Below are positions 1 through 12,478 of a stretch of DNA of 64,000 nt, piece after piece. A model generated the notes under the pieces. That model saw nothing but the letters and a program-made list of their open reading frames with translations. It made no database searches and was not told the DNA's origin. The DNA is taken from assembly GCA_030674185.1 (NCBI GenBank), contig JAPXFY010000022.1, positions 807,535-871,534 on the forward strand. Direction: 5' to 3'. Within the stretch, counting starts at the first letter, position 1; each line of letters begins with the position of its first letter. This stretch comes from Monoplex corrugatus (lineage: Eukaryota; Mollusca; Gastropoda; Littorinimorpha; Ranellidae). Position numbers and translations under genes: made by a program.

Positions 1-187
1 TCTTTTCTAAATATATGTATACTTTTCTAGGAAATGTTTTCACGAGAGCAAAAATTAAAAACAGTTAGTACTCATTGACAAGTTGGCCACACATGTTTAC
101 ACATGGCATCTCACCCCACAACACACATTTACACGGAACAGATGATGGATTTGCAGCCTTAGACTGGCAGAGAAATGAGACACTCAC

Positions 188-257
188 TGGTTTTGGCTTT
201 CTTAGCGGTTGTTTTAGCTCTCTTCTTTCCGCTTTCCTGACTACCACTGGCTGCTGC
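188..257 (-). pseudogene. Stray copy of the INO80E exon at 19909-19978, both splice sites kept
   Basis: The 70 bases appear identical to the INO80E exon, with the same ccaacag acceptor and gtgagt donor. Flank similarity runs from about 87 to 267 and includes substitutions outside the exon (for example gatgatgg versus gacgatgg). On the right the copy runs into a (CA)n tract that continues into a retrotransposon. It is isolated from the rest of the gene, so it is either a duplicated exon or a misassembly through the CA repeat. Confidence 0.85.
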
Positions 258-266
258 CTGTTGGAT

Positions 267-2140
<1,874 letters not shown>

Positions 2141-2146
2141 CATTGT

Positions 2147-2343
2147 TCAGTACATGTGTTGAAACAAAGAATGTTGTTGCAGTGTCACATGTTGTGTGGT
2201 TGGAATGATATTGTTCAGTACATCAACATGTAACAAAGAATGTTGTTGCAGTGTCATAACATGTTGTGTGGTTGGAATAACATTGTACTGTTTATAATGA
2301 AACAAAGAATGTTGTTGCAGTGTCACAATGTGTTGTGTAGTAT
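2147..2343. repeat. Three ~65-bp tandem units
   Basis: The segment aacaaagaatgttgttgc recurs three times, each followed by a version of agtgtcac and atgttgtgtggttgg. It starts at the truncated 5' end of the retrotransposon. Confidence 0.8.
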
Positions 2344-2414
2344 GTAATATACTGAAAGTTTCACTTGCCAGCAGTGGTGTGTTGTGAGTGAAGGGTGTTT
2401 TAATTGAGTCCTTA

Positions 2415-2725
2415 GTTAACCTCCATGGGCGTGCTGGGGGTTGGGGTGGTACTCTCAGTGTAAACAGTATCCCTCCTACCTTCTGGAAATTCTGAGCTAG
2501 AAATGATCTGTTCTCTGTCACTCTCCTTGTTTCTGCCTTGCTCCTTTCCTTTGTCATCTCTTCCTATCATTTTCTGCTTTGCTGGTCCAGTCACTTGTGT
2601 GTGTTGTATAAAGTCTCAGGTACCTTCTGTTAGGATTGACAGTTGGGTATGTGTGTTAAGGGTGTTTTTGGCTCTAAGGAAGTGTGATATGCAGAAGCAA
2701 TTTTAAGTAATTTAGGCCCGTTTGT
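2415..2725 (+). repeat. Interspersed family A, copy 1
   Basis: This non-coding repeat of about 300 bp has landmarks aacagtatccc, ctgtcactc, tcattttctgctttgctgg, a cataaag-like block and ttttggctctaag. Copies at 5940 and 61915 have the same orientation and the copy near 25215 is reversed. No terminal repeats or coding capacity were seen, so the class is unknown. Confidence 0.75.
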
Positions 2726-2829
2726 ATACATGCTTCAGAGTCCTTAGTTGTGTTTATGTTTGTGTTCAGGTTTGTTTCCTTAGTTATGTTTATATTTTGT
2801 TCAAAGATAAAGTTCTGATATCTCGAGTT

Positions 2830-3256
2830 AAGTCCCAGCCCACAACATTAGAAACCAGCCTGTTTGCTGCTCATCTTAATGTTTCCATCATTTTGCTGGT
2901 GTCAGCTTAGTGTTTCGTAGATCCCTGTTCCTTTCCCTATTTCAAGATCTTGTCAGCACACAGGGTTTTGCACTGGCTCAGGGAGTCTGCCAGATAATTG
3001 CTGGCAGATTTGGGTGGAGGAATATGGAATTACCCCAGTGTGATGAATCCCTTTTGAACAAAAACCAGGCTCCAATCTCCTGTGAACACACCGGTCAGCT
3101 GTATGGGACAGTGGGTCACTGGTCAGCTGCATGGGACAGCGGGTCACTGGTCAGCTGCATGGGACAGTGGGTCACTGGTCAGCTGCATGGGACAGTGGGT
3201 CACTGGTCAGCTGCATGGGACAGTGGGTCACTGGTCAGCTGCATGGGACAGTGGGT
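2830..3256 (+). repeat. Interspersed family B, copy 1, with a 28-bp tandem
   Basis: Landmarks are ccagcctgtttgctg, tggtgtcagcttag, a Pyr-rich run, attgctggcagatttggg and tggaggaatatggaatt. It is shared with copies near 54840-59650 and 60640-60910. In this copy a 28-bp unit (ggtcagctgcatgggacag plus tgggtcact) is repeated about six times at 3092-3256. Confidence 0.7.
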
Positions 3257-3265
3257 CCTACTTGT

Positions 3266-3498
3266 TATCCCTTTGGCTCTCTTACCCTATCTGCCAGCAT
3301 CCTGCATTGTCAGCCATGACAGCAAAACAAAAACTGAACCCTTTCACTCCCTCACCCTATTCACCAGCTTCCTGCGTCATCCCTTTCATTCCATCACCCT
3401 ATCCACCAGCTTCTTGCAGGAAGCTGGTGGATAGGGCAAGGGAGTGAAAGGGTTGAGTTTTTGCAGCTTATGAACAGGCTGATGGAGTGAAAGGGTTA
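3266..3498. mobile_element. TTAA-type foldback element, copy 1
   Basis: The element is palindromic. Pieces like ccctttcactccctcaccc on the left face gagtgaaagggttga on the right, around a hairpin centre cttcttgcaggaag. There is no coding capacity. Copies at 9807 and 11317 share the same plan and end in versions of TTAACCCTTTGACTCC, which suggests a piggyBac-type MITE (inference). Confidence 0.65.
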
Positions 3499-3884
3499 GA
3501 GGTCATCTTCATTTTTGTTTTAATATTGTTGCCAATAACATGAACAAATAGTTGTGAAAAAGTTGACATTTCCGCTTGTGACAAGTTTTAAATTCAACAA
3601 AGGAAAGTATGCAGGTGTGTGTATGTGTGTGTGTTTGTGTGTGAGTGAGATATGATTGATGCTTCAGACAACTATGATATTTGCAAAACAGTTCTGCTGT
3701 GAATGATATTCAAATCTACATTCATTCAGCTATAATGGAACATAGTTCCATGTGTATCAGATCTTTTTTTATCATAGTACTCTGGAAGGGTATATACCTG
3801 TCTGTCTGTGCATCAAGTTTACCTGAATGTGTTGGATAGATTTTCTCACCTGTTTTAGAATGAATCTTATACCAAATCTTGGTC

Positions 3885-4755
3885 AAAGATATGTACCACT
3901 GAGAAGTTTGTAACCAGATCAAGGTCTTATGGACAAATATGTACCATTGAGAAGTTTGTAACCAGATCAAGGTCTTATGGACAAATATGTACCACTGAGA
4001 AGTTTGTAACCAGATCAAGGTCTTATGGACAAATATGTACCATTGAGAAGTTTGTAAACAGATCAAGGTCTTATGGACAAATATGTACCATTGAGAAGTT
4101 TGTAAACAGATCAAGGTCTTATGGACAAATATGTACCATTGAGAAGTTTGTAACCAGATCAAGGTCTTATGGACAAATATGTACCATTGAGAAGTTTGTA
4201 ACCAGATCAAGGTCTTATGGACAAATATGTACCATGAGAAGTTTGTAACCAGATCAAGGTCTTTATGGACAAATATGTACCATTGAGAAGTTTCAAACAA
4301 GAGTGACTGCCTGCGCCCAAGCAAACACAACAGAAGAACAAGAAAATCAATGTAAGCGCATCCCAACAAGACAACAAAAACAAAACAACGCAAATTTCGG
4401 CCCAACAAGCCTTTGTCAAGCGCGAACGCACGGTCACAGACAAATCACAGACACCAAACAATGGATAATAAAAACGGGACTAAAAACTTCCTGCCGCCTC
4501 GTCATGGGTAAGAGATGGAATGAGAAGTTTGTAAACAGATCAAGGTCTTATGGACAAATATGTACCATTGAGAAGTTTGTAACAGATCAAGGTCTTATGG
4601 ACAAATATGTACCATCGAGAAGTTTGTAACCTGATCAAGGTCTTATGAACAAATATGTACCATTGAGAAGTTTGTAACCAGATCAAGGTCTTATGGACAA
4701 ATATGTACCATTGAGAAGTTTTGTAACCAATCAAGGTCTTATGGACAAACAAACA
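3885..4755. repeat. 48-bp minisatellite with a 225-bp unique insert
   Basis: Units of tatgtaccattgagaag plus tttgtaaccagatcaaggtc and ttatggacaaa recur about nine times from 3885 to 4293. They recur about five times from 4522 to 4755. The unrelated stretch 4294-4521 interrupts the array, with gagaagttt on both sides, which is ambiguous as a target-site duplication because it is part of the unit. Confidence 0.92.
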
Positions 4756-4765
4756 AACAAACATA

Positions 4766-5262
4766 CTGTGGTGTAATGGTTAGCACAGCTGACTGGAAAA
4801 TTGTGGGTTTGAATCTCCGTCAGTCCCTTCCAAAATCATTGTGGGATTTTTCAGCTTGAACTCGCTTCTAACCAGAGTTGAGCATGCTACAGTACAGGCT
4901 CATTGGGAAGACTGGGACCACATAGTGAAGTCTCATCCACTTCACATATGCGTCATTGAGGGTATTCCTCAAATTTTCTGACCAACACCACAGGTGTCTG
5001 TCTCTCTCAGGCCCAGTTGATGCTGGGATATATCATGATAGTAAGCGTAGAGTACAGTCCTGTCACGCAGTCTCAGGCCAAGATGGAACTCCGTAGTTTC
5101 ATTATCATCACCCTCATCATCATCATCGTTACTGCATTATGAAAACTCTTCCAGCTTCTGTGGCCATTAAAGTGGAGTAGAAAATGCCCCCCCCCCCCCC
5201 CCCCCCCCAAAAAAAGTTAGCACAAAGGAAACATCTGTCGGTGCAACAATAAAAAAAAAAAA
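4766..5262 (+). mobile_element. tRNA-derived SINE, copy 1
   Basis: The 5' end has polymerase III-like boxes: A box tggttagcacagctgactgg and B box gggtttgaatctcc. The body is shared with the copy at 29438-29963 (ctacccagagttgag-like, cagtctcaggcc, cagcttctgtggccattaa) and is followed by poly-C and A-rich sequence. It is about 490 bp. There is no clear target-site duplication. Confidence 0.85.
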
Positions 5263-5939
5263 GTGCCAAAACAAAAAATTATATTTTTTAGGGAAAGTGT
5301 GAATAGAACATTGTCAGGAACTTCTCACAATATTTACAATCTGTTTTCACTGTTGTGATAGTATGCCATTGTTCTTGGTGCATGTCAAGGTGTGTTTCAA
5401 CACAAGCTTTTTCAAGGTCATATTGAGTCAGTGAACTAGAGAAGTACAAACTGGGGCTTTTCCGTAATCCTCACCTGTCACCTGTTGGCATCATCAAATT
5501 TGATGGTAGCCAGTGCAGTAGACGCCACAAGAAGTCTCCTCCATCGACTCCAGTCTGGACTTCTCTTGTTCCATTATAATGTGTGTGAAAGATGACATTG
5601 TTAGAATGGCTTGACCATCCTGTTTTGAGTCCCTTCATTTATTCTGTAAACACACGTTCCCATACTCCTGTTTCGTAAGGCAAACGCACAGAGGATTAAT
5701 CTAATGCTGTAAAAATATTTCCACACTTTGTGTTTTGGATAAAAATGTGAGGAGGATTAATCTAACGCTTAACAAGAATGGTCAATGATGCTTGAAAAAT
5801 TCACGCACAAACTGATTTTTTATAGTGCTGATTATTTAGTCGTTATACAGCGTACCCATTTTGATGTGACAGATTGTCATAAAGCGCATTGCATGTGTAA
5901 CTGTTGGCCGTTTCACGGAAAGCTGTTTCCAAAACTGCT
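5263..5939. other. Non-coding stretch, nothing recognised
   Basis: This is A+T-rich unique sequence. The phrase gaggattaatctaa occurs twice, near 5692 and 5752, each after a differently sized spacer. There is no convincing coding frame. Confidence 0.5.
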
Positions 5940-6505
5940 GAATGATGCATGGGGATGCTGGGGGCTCTTTCACTGTAAATAGTATCCCCACCTTCAGGAC
6001 ATTCTGTGCTAGAAATTTCCTCTTTTCTGTCACTCCCTATCATTTTCTGCCTTGCTGGTCCATTCACCTGTATGTGTTCCATAAAGCCTTACATACTTTC
6101 TCCTAGGATTGATGATTGGATGTGTAGTAACTGTATTTTTGGCTCTAAGGATGTCTGATGTGATGATGGGATGTGTATTAACTGTTATTTTTGGCTCTAA
6201 GGATGTCTGATGTGATGATTGGACGTGTATTAACTGTATTTTTGGCTCTAAGGATGTCTGATGTGATGATTGGACGTGTATTAACTGTATTTTTGGCTCT
6301 GAGGATGTCTGATGTGATGATTGGACGTGTATTAACTGTATTTTTGGCTCTAAGGATGTCTGATGTGATGATTGGACATGTGTATTAACTGTATTTTTGG
6401 CTCTAAGGATGTCTGATGTGATGATTGGACATGTGTATTAACTGTATTTTTGGCTCTATAGATGTCTGATGTGCAGGAACAGTTTTATATAATTTGGGCT
6501 GGAAG
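5940..6505 (+). repeat. Interspersed family A, copy 2, with an internal 51-bp tandem
   Basis: Homology to copy 1 runs from aatagtatccccacc to the cctaggattgatgattgg block. The following part, ttttggctctaaggatgtctg, is amplified as a 51-bp unit about seven times (6106-6470). The element then resumes (cagttttatataatttggg). Both halves of the element are present outside the array. Confidence 0.8.
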
Positions 6506-6620
6506 TGTATTTTATTGTGTGTGTATGTGTGTGTACGTTTGTGCATGTGTGCGCGCATATGTGTGTGCATGCGTATGTGCACACGTGTGTATGCGTGTCA
6601 GCATGCATGTGATGTTGGCC
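6500..6620. repeat. Degenerate TG-rich tract
   Basis: Imperfect (TG)n with CA and GC interruptions. Confidence 0.7.
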
Positions 6621-6715
6621 ATTTATGTGAATTTACAGCGCAATAGTCAAAGGTTACTTGGCATCAGTCATGGAACTAAGAATGGATGTAACACTGGATG
6701 TTTTCATTGTTAAAT

Positions 6716-6850
6716 GATAGAATGGTGAATGTTATAGTTGTCTATAGAATGGTGAATGTTATAGTTGTCTATAGAATGGTGAATGTTATAGTTGTCTATA
6801 GAATGGTGAATGTTATAGTTGTCTATAGAATGGTGAATGTTAATAGTTGT
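6716..6850. repeat. 27-bp minisatellite
   Basis: About five copies of agaatggtgaatgttatag plus ttgtctat. Confidence 0.9.
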
Positions 6851-6979
6851 CGTCTACTCATTCAAGTTATTGGCATAACAGTTTACATCACTAAGAATGG
6901 GATGGCAGTTTCGTTTTTTTCTGAATAGGAATTGAGTGACTTTGGAAATGTTTGCAGTGTATATGAACAGCTGTTTTTT

Positions 6980-7016
6980 ACGTGTGTGTGTGTGCGTTTC
7001 GTGGCGTGGTTGCGTG

Positions 7017-7059
<43 letters not shown>

Positions 7060-7620
7060 TGTGTGTGTGTGTGCATGCATGCATTGTTTACCATCAGCAA
7101 TTTTGGAAAGTTTACAGTATATATGGACAGCTGTATGCATGTTATATGTGCATCTATTGGAAGTTTACATGTTAGTGTGTGTGTTCATGTGTGTATGTCA
7201 TGTGTGTGTGTTCATGTGTGTGTTCTTGTGTGTGTGTTCATGTGTGTGTTCTTGTGTGTGTGTTCATTGTGTGTGTGTTGGGTGCATACACATGCATGCA
7301 TTATGTTTACAATCAGCACAGTCTGTGTGTGATGCTTTCAACACAAACGGACTGTATGTGTGTATAACTGTCATGTACATTCAGTGGAGTTTCAGCTGTG
7401 CAATGGAGACTGAAACATGCCATTAAACTGGAGGATGCATACATGTCATCGTATCCACCCAGCAGTGGAATGAAATTCTTTTTGTCATTGTGTTGTGTGT
7501 GACTTTGTGTGTGTACGTACATGCGTGAGTGCACGTACGCATGCCCTCACAATGTTTAGTAGTATCAATTAAAAAAAGAATCAGACAACCAGACACTTGA
7601 GGTGTTGCAATGAACAAGAT
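6980..7620. repeat. TG/GC-rich low-complexity region
   Basis: (gcgt)n near 7015-7060, then imperfect TG tracts with ttcatgtg and ttcttgtg variants to about 7280. The rest is unique sequence without a coding signal. Confidence 0.7.
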
Positions 7621-7626
7621 TTTATT
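7621..7626 (-). promoter_or_regulatory. Candidate poly(A) signal for INO80E
   Basis: The minus strand reads AATAAA within a 3'-end-like context (gaaataaaatcttg). It is the first AATAAA I see below the INO80E stop, 4.8 kb away; an ATTAAA near 9548 is an alternative. It is speculative without transcript data. Confidence 0.25.
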
Positions 7627-7744
7627 TCACATCTTCTGACAAGACAATATCTCTGAGACAACATTCATGTCTTCTGTCTGGTGAGTGTGTACACAATCCT
7701 GGAATGAACACATTGTGGGCTAAATGAAGTAACAGATAGAACAA

Positions 7745-9068
7745 CACTGACCTCCTCACCAGCAACACACTGAACTCTGATCTCACCAGCAACACACTGA
7801 TCTCCTCACCAACAGCACACTGAACTCTGATCTCACCAACAACACACTGAACTCTGATCTCACCAACAACACACACTGAAACTCTGATCTCACCAACAAC
7901 ACACTGAACTCTGATCTCACCAACAACACACTGAACTCTGATCTCACCAACAACACACTGAACAACACTGATCTCACCAACAACACACTGAACAACACTG
8001 ATCTCACCAACAACACACTGAACAAACACTGATCTCACCAACAACACACTGAACAACACTGATCTCACCAACACACTGATCTCACCAACAACACAATGAA
8101 CACTGATCTCACCAACAACACACTGAACAACACTGATCTCACCAACAACACACTGAACACTGATCTCACCAACAACACAATGAACACTGATCTCACCAAC
8201 AACACAATGAACACTAATCTCGCCAACAACACACTGAACAATACTGATCTCACCAACAACACACTGAACAACACTGATCTCACCAACAACACACTGAACA
8301 CTGATCTCACCAACAACACAATGAACAACACTGATCTCACCAACAACACACTGATCTCTTCACCAACAACACAATGAACACTGATCTCCTCGCCAACAAC
8401 ACAATGAACAACACTGATCTCACCAACAACACACTGAACAACACTGATCTCACCAACAACACACTGAACAACACTGATCTCTTCACCAACAACACAATGA
8501 ACAACACTGATCTCTTCACCAAACACTGACAACACTGATCTCACTAACAACACAATGAACAACACTGATCTCTTCACCAACAACACACTGAACAACACTG
8601 ATCTCACTAACAACACTGATCTCTTCACCAACAACACACTGAACAACACTGATCTCCTCACAACAACACACTGAACAACACTGATCTCACTAACAACACA
8701 CTGAACAACACTGATCTCTTCACCAACAACACACTGAACAACACTGATCTCACAACAACATACTGAACAACACTGATCTCCTCACCAACAACACACTGAA
8801 CAACACTGATCTCTTCACCAACAACACAATGAACAACACTGATCTCACCAACAACACACTGAACAACACTGATCTCCTCACCAACAACACACTGAACAAC
8901 ACTGATCTCACCAACAACACAATGAACACTGATCTCCTCACCAACAACACACTGAACAACACTGATCTCACCAACAACACAATGAACACTGATCTCACCA
9001 ACAACACACTGAACAACACTGATCTTACCAACAACACACTGAACAACACTGATCTCACCAACAACACC
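7745..9068. repeat. 27-33-bp minisatellite (actgatctcaccaacaacaca)
   Basis: About 45 units built from gaacaacactgatctcac plus caacaacacact, with length variants (missing aac, extra ct or tt in ctcctc/ctcttc). The long open frames across it are repeat translations. Confidence 0.95.
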
Positions 9069-9089
9069 ACCTCTCTGGCCTTCAATCCT

Positions 9090-9412
9090 TTCATAGTGGA
9101 CAGTTTGGCAGAGTGCAGTCCTTTGGCCTTCACCTCATTCATGGCAGCAGTCTTGGCAGAGTGCAGTCCTTTGGCCTTCACTCATCATGGCCGACTTGCA
9201 TGCTCTTTGGGCGACAGTTTGGCAGAGTGCAGTCCTTTGGCCTTCACCTCCATCATATGGTCCGCACAGTCTGGCAGAGTGCAGTCCTTTGGCCTTCACC
9301 TCATCATGGCCGACTCAGTCTGGCAGAGTGCAGTCCTATTTGGCCTTCACCTCATCATAGTGGACAGTTTGGCAAAGTGCAGTCCTTTGGCTTTCACCTC
9401 ATCATGGCCGAC
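9090..9412. repeat. ~45-50-bp minisatellite (gcagagtgcagtcctttggc)
   Basis: Seven degenerate units combining ggcagagtgcagtccttt, ggccttcacctcatcat and a variable ggccgacagttt spacer. It follows directly after the preceding array. Confidence 0.9.
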
Positions 9413-9806
9413 AGTTCTGTTCCGTTTTGTAGAGTTTAAAGTCCCACCACTCTCACAGTACACGAGGACTAGCGATACAAATATTGCTTAAAGACGCCTT
9501 ACAACATTTTGGTTGCATTGTGAGATACCCATGTTTTTGTCGGTTCTTTTAATACGGTAATATTGATGGCTGACAGTCAGTCACCTTTTACCCGTCCATC
9601 CCTTCACAGCTGACAAGTGTTGGCCGACCACATGAATGTCGCTTTCCTTCTTGTGTTGACCTTGAGATTCTGGCGCCAGGAAAACAAAACTCGGTGGAAC
9701 AACCCAGTTACATCTTGTCAGACACCTCTGGTAAAATTGGTACAACGTGACTGACTGCCAAAGCAATGAGCAGCTGGCAGGAGTAATTTCATTCATGCTG
9801 TGTGAC
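9413..9806. other. Unique non-coding stretch
   Basis: No repeat and no convincing exon seen. A minus-strand open frame of 71 codons (9796-9581) has no recognisable family. Confidence 0.4.
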
Positions 9807-9981
9807 TTAACCCCTTGATTCCCGCACCCTATCCACCAACTGCAAAAACGTAACCCTTTGACTACCTCACCACATCCATAAGTTGATAGGGTGAGGGAGT
9901 CAAAGAGTTAAGTTTTTGCTTTGCTAGTGTGGTTCACAAGGCAGGATGCTGTTGGACAGGGCGCGGGAGTCAAAGAGTTAA
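9807..9981. mobile_element. TTAA-type foldback element, copy 2
   Basis: It starts ttaaccccttgattcccgc and ends gggagtcaaagagttaa, with internal inverted pieces (taaccctttgactacctc against gagggagtcaaagagtta). It is the same family as 3266 and 11317 and the most diverged. Confidence 0.65.
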
Positions 9982-10029
9982 GAAAGCAAGTAGCAATTTT
10001 CTGAATTACTGGGGAGGAGGACGCACGGA

Positions 10030-10160
10030 ATGTTCTGGTTCCAAGAAACTTCAGACAAGTCAGATATTGACGTTGGTGATGGAGAAGACGACGATGAAAA
10101 TAAAGAAACAGCAGAGGAGAGTGGTGAAGAAGTTAATGCGCCACAGGTCATGTTACAACA
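10030..10160 (+). other. Acidic coding-like segment of unknown origin
   Basis: The plus frame reads FWFQETSDKSDIDVGD, then EDDDENKETAEESGEE and NAPQVMLQQMW, a composition typical of acidic transposase N-termini or disordered exons. It runs straight into the 38-bp array, whose first unit supplies the NAPQVMLQQMW codons. No partner exon was found and the function is unknown. Confidence 0.3.
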
Positions 10161-10665
10161 AATGTGGTGGTTAATGCGCCACAGGTCATGTTACAACAAA
10201 TGTGGTGGTTAATGCGCCACAGGTCATGTTACAACAAATGTGGTGGTTAATGCGCCACAGGTCATGTTACAACAAATGTGGTGGTTAATGCGCCACAGGT
10301 CATGTTACAACAAATGTGGTGGTTAATGCGCCACAGGTCATGTTACAACAAATGTGGTGGTTAATGCGCCACAGGTCATGTTACAACAAATGTGGTGGTT
10401 AATGCGCCACAGGTCATGTTACAACAAATGTGGTGGTTAATGCGCCACAGGTCATGTTACAACAAATGTGGTGGTTAATGCGCCACAGGTCATGTTACAA
10501 CAAATGTGGTGGTTAATGCGCCACAGGTCATGTTACAACAAATGTGGTGGTTAATGCGCCACAGGTCATGTTACAACAAATGTGGTGGTTAATGCGCCAC
10601 AGGTCATGTTACAACAAATGTGGTGGTTAATGCGCCACAGGTCATGTTACAACAAATGTGGTGGC
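10131..10665. repeat. 38-bp minisatellite, about 14 apparently identical units
   Basis: The unit gttaatgcgccacaggtc plus atgttacaacaaatgtggtg repeats without a visible substitution. It is far more homogeneous than any other array here. Confidence 0.97.
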
Positions 10666-11316
10666 TGGTTGTAAACCTATCCACGGTACAGCTATTTTAT
10701 GTCGACTCCAATCACACACTGCTGACTGATGGAAGGCCTTCCCATTATTTCTGTTTGGTTTTGTCCCAATCTTTTTGTATTTACAGGTGGTGGGGTTGAA
10801 AGAAAAGAGGGGAAAATTATTTCCAGGAGACACTGTGTAAGAAGATGTGAAGTATCTGGTGACATGCTGGGGGTCATAGTAATGGAAGGTAAAGCAGTAC
10901 GGCACAGGGGACTGGCACCATCTTCATAATGTTGGCCCCAAGGAATGTTACAGTCTCTACCACCTCACTCCTGGATAACCACAGGGTTAATGGACATGGT
11001 GTGAATTAGCTCCTGACGGCCAGCTTTTGCAGACCAGTCACAACACTACACAAACATGATGTACACAATCCACACACACTGTCTCTAACAGCCAACACAA
11101 AGACTGAAAGAGGCAGTAACTGGGTCTACTTCAAATTTCGAAATCACATGCACACAATTTACTGTCAATTACAAGCATGAAATGGCACATCCACACACAA
11201 CCAAGCTTTGGTGTCCTCACAAAACACAGATGAGCAAAACGTACATAAAGACAACGTTCATATTAAACAAAAATATGTGTCCAGTGCTCATTTGTACAAG
11301 TTCTGTGTGTCTCTCA
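10666..11316. other. Unique non-coding stretch
   Basis: Nothing recognised. It could be 3'UTR of INO80E if the poly(A) site lies below it. Confidence 0.4.
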
Positions 11317-11505
11317 TAACCCTTTGACACCCGCACCCTGTCCACCAGCATCCTGCACTGTCAACCAACTCAGCAAAGCAAACACATAACCCTTTGACTC
11401 CCTCACCCTATTCACCAGCTTCCTGCAGGAAGCTGGTGGATAGGATGAGGGAGTCAAAGGGTTAAGTTTTTGCAGTTGGTGGATAGGGTGCAGGAGTCAA
11501 AGGGA
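11317..11505. mobile_element. TTAA-type foldback element, copy 3
   Basis: Outer arms are taaccctttgacacccgc and caggagtcaaaggga. Inner arms are taaccctttgactccctc and gagggagtcaaagggttaa, around the hairpin ccagcttcctgcaggaagctgg. It is the best preserved of the three copies. Confidence 0.75.
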
Positions 11506-12014
11506 GATTCCAATTTTTTCTCTAACACTTCATCAGCGTGCGTTGACACAACCCAACCCATCTTCTGAACTACCGGTAATGATAAAAAAAGAACTGAGTA
11601 ACACAAGTCTACAAAACCCACTGAACTGTCTACAACATTTGAATAGGGAAAAAGTTCAACAACCACGATGTACTTCACTCTGAAATTTGTAACACTGCAC
11701 AACTAACAATTGGCATTCAGACAGTAACGCCATGGTGATGTTCCCAATTCATCCTCACTGCCACTGATATTCAAACGGTAAAGACACGGTCATATTCTTC
11801 CACATGAATCTGACACACGATGGGTAGACACACTGACCTTCAGAAAACATTGTCTCCCCAGGAAGCCAGCCACATCTTTGATCACAGGCACACATTTTGA
11901 TCTAACATTCTCTCACGCATATATGTGAAGTATAAAATATCTTAATCATTTGACTGCTTGTTAAGGTATGAAAAATTGCAAAATGAAAACACAAAATATA
12001 ATCATATACATGCT
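11506..12014. other. Unique non-coding stretch
   Basis: No gene or repeat recognised. Phrases such as attcaaacggtaa are single copy. Confidence 0.4.
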
Positions 12015-12394
<380 letters not shown>

Positions 12395-12408
12395 AAGTTA
12401 TGTCAGAT

Positions 12409-12478
12409 TCAGTGTGGGATGTCAATCACCAAGTCCTCGTCCTCATCATCCCCTGTTCCTCCATTACCTGTGGGGTCA
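12409..12478 (-). CDS. INO80E: INO80E last coding exon: acidic C-terminus
   Basis: The 70-bp coding part of the terminal exon starts at acceptor aatttcag|TGACCC, phase 2 in. It encodes [17 protein letters not shown] then IDIPH and a TGA stop. The DLVIDIP ending is the family signature. The acceptor is also the last unit of a 16-bp tandem array. In the transcript a TG repeat of about 375 nt starts only 18 nt after the stop. Confidence 0.93.

Noticed and set aside
7622..9491. Asn/Thr/Asp-rich and Val/Leu/Arg/Ser-rich open frames
   Set aside because: Products of the actgatctcaccaacaacaca minisatellite on either strand.
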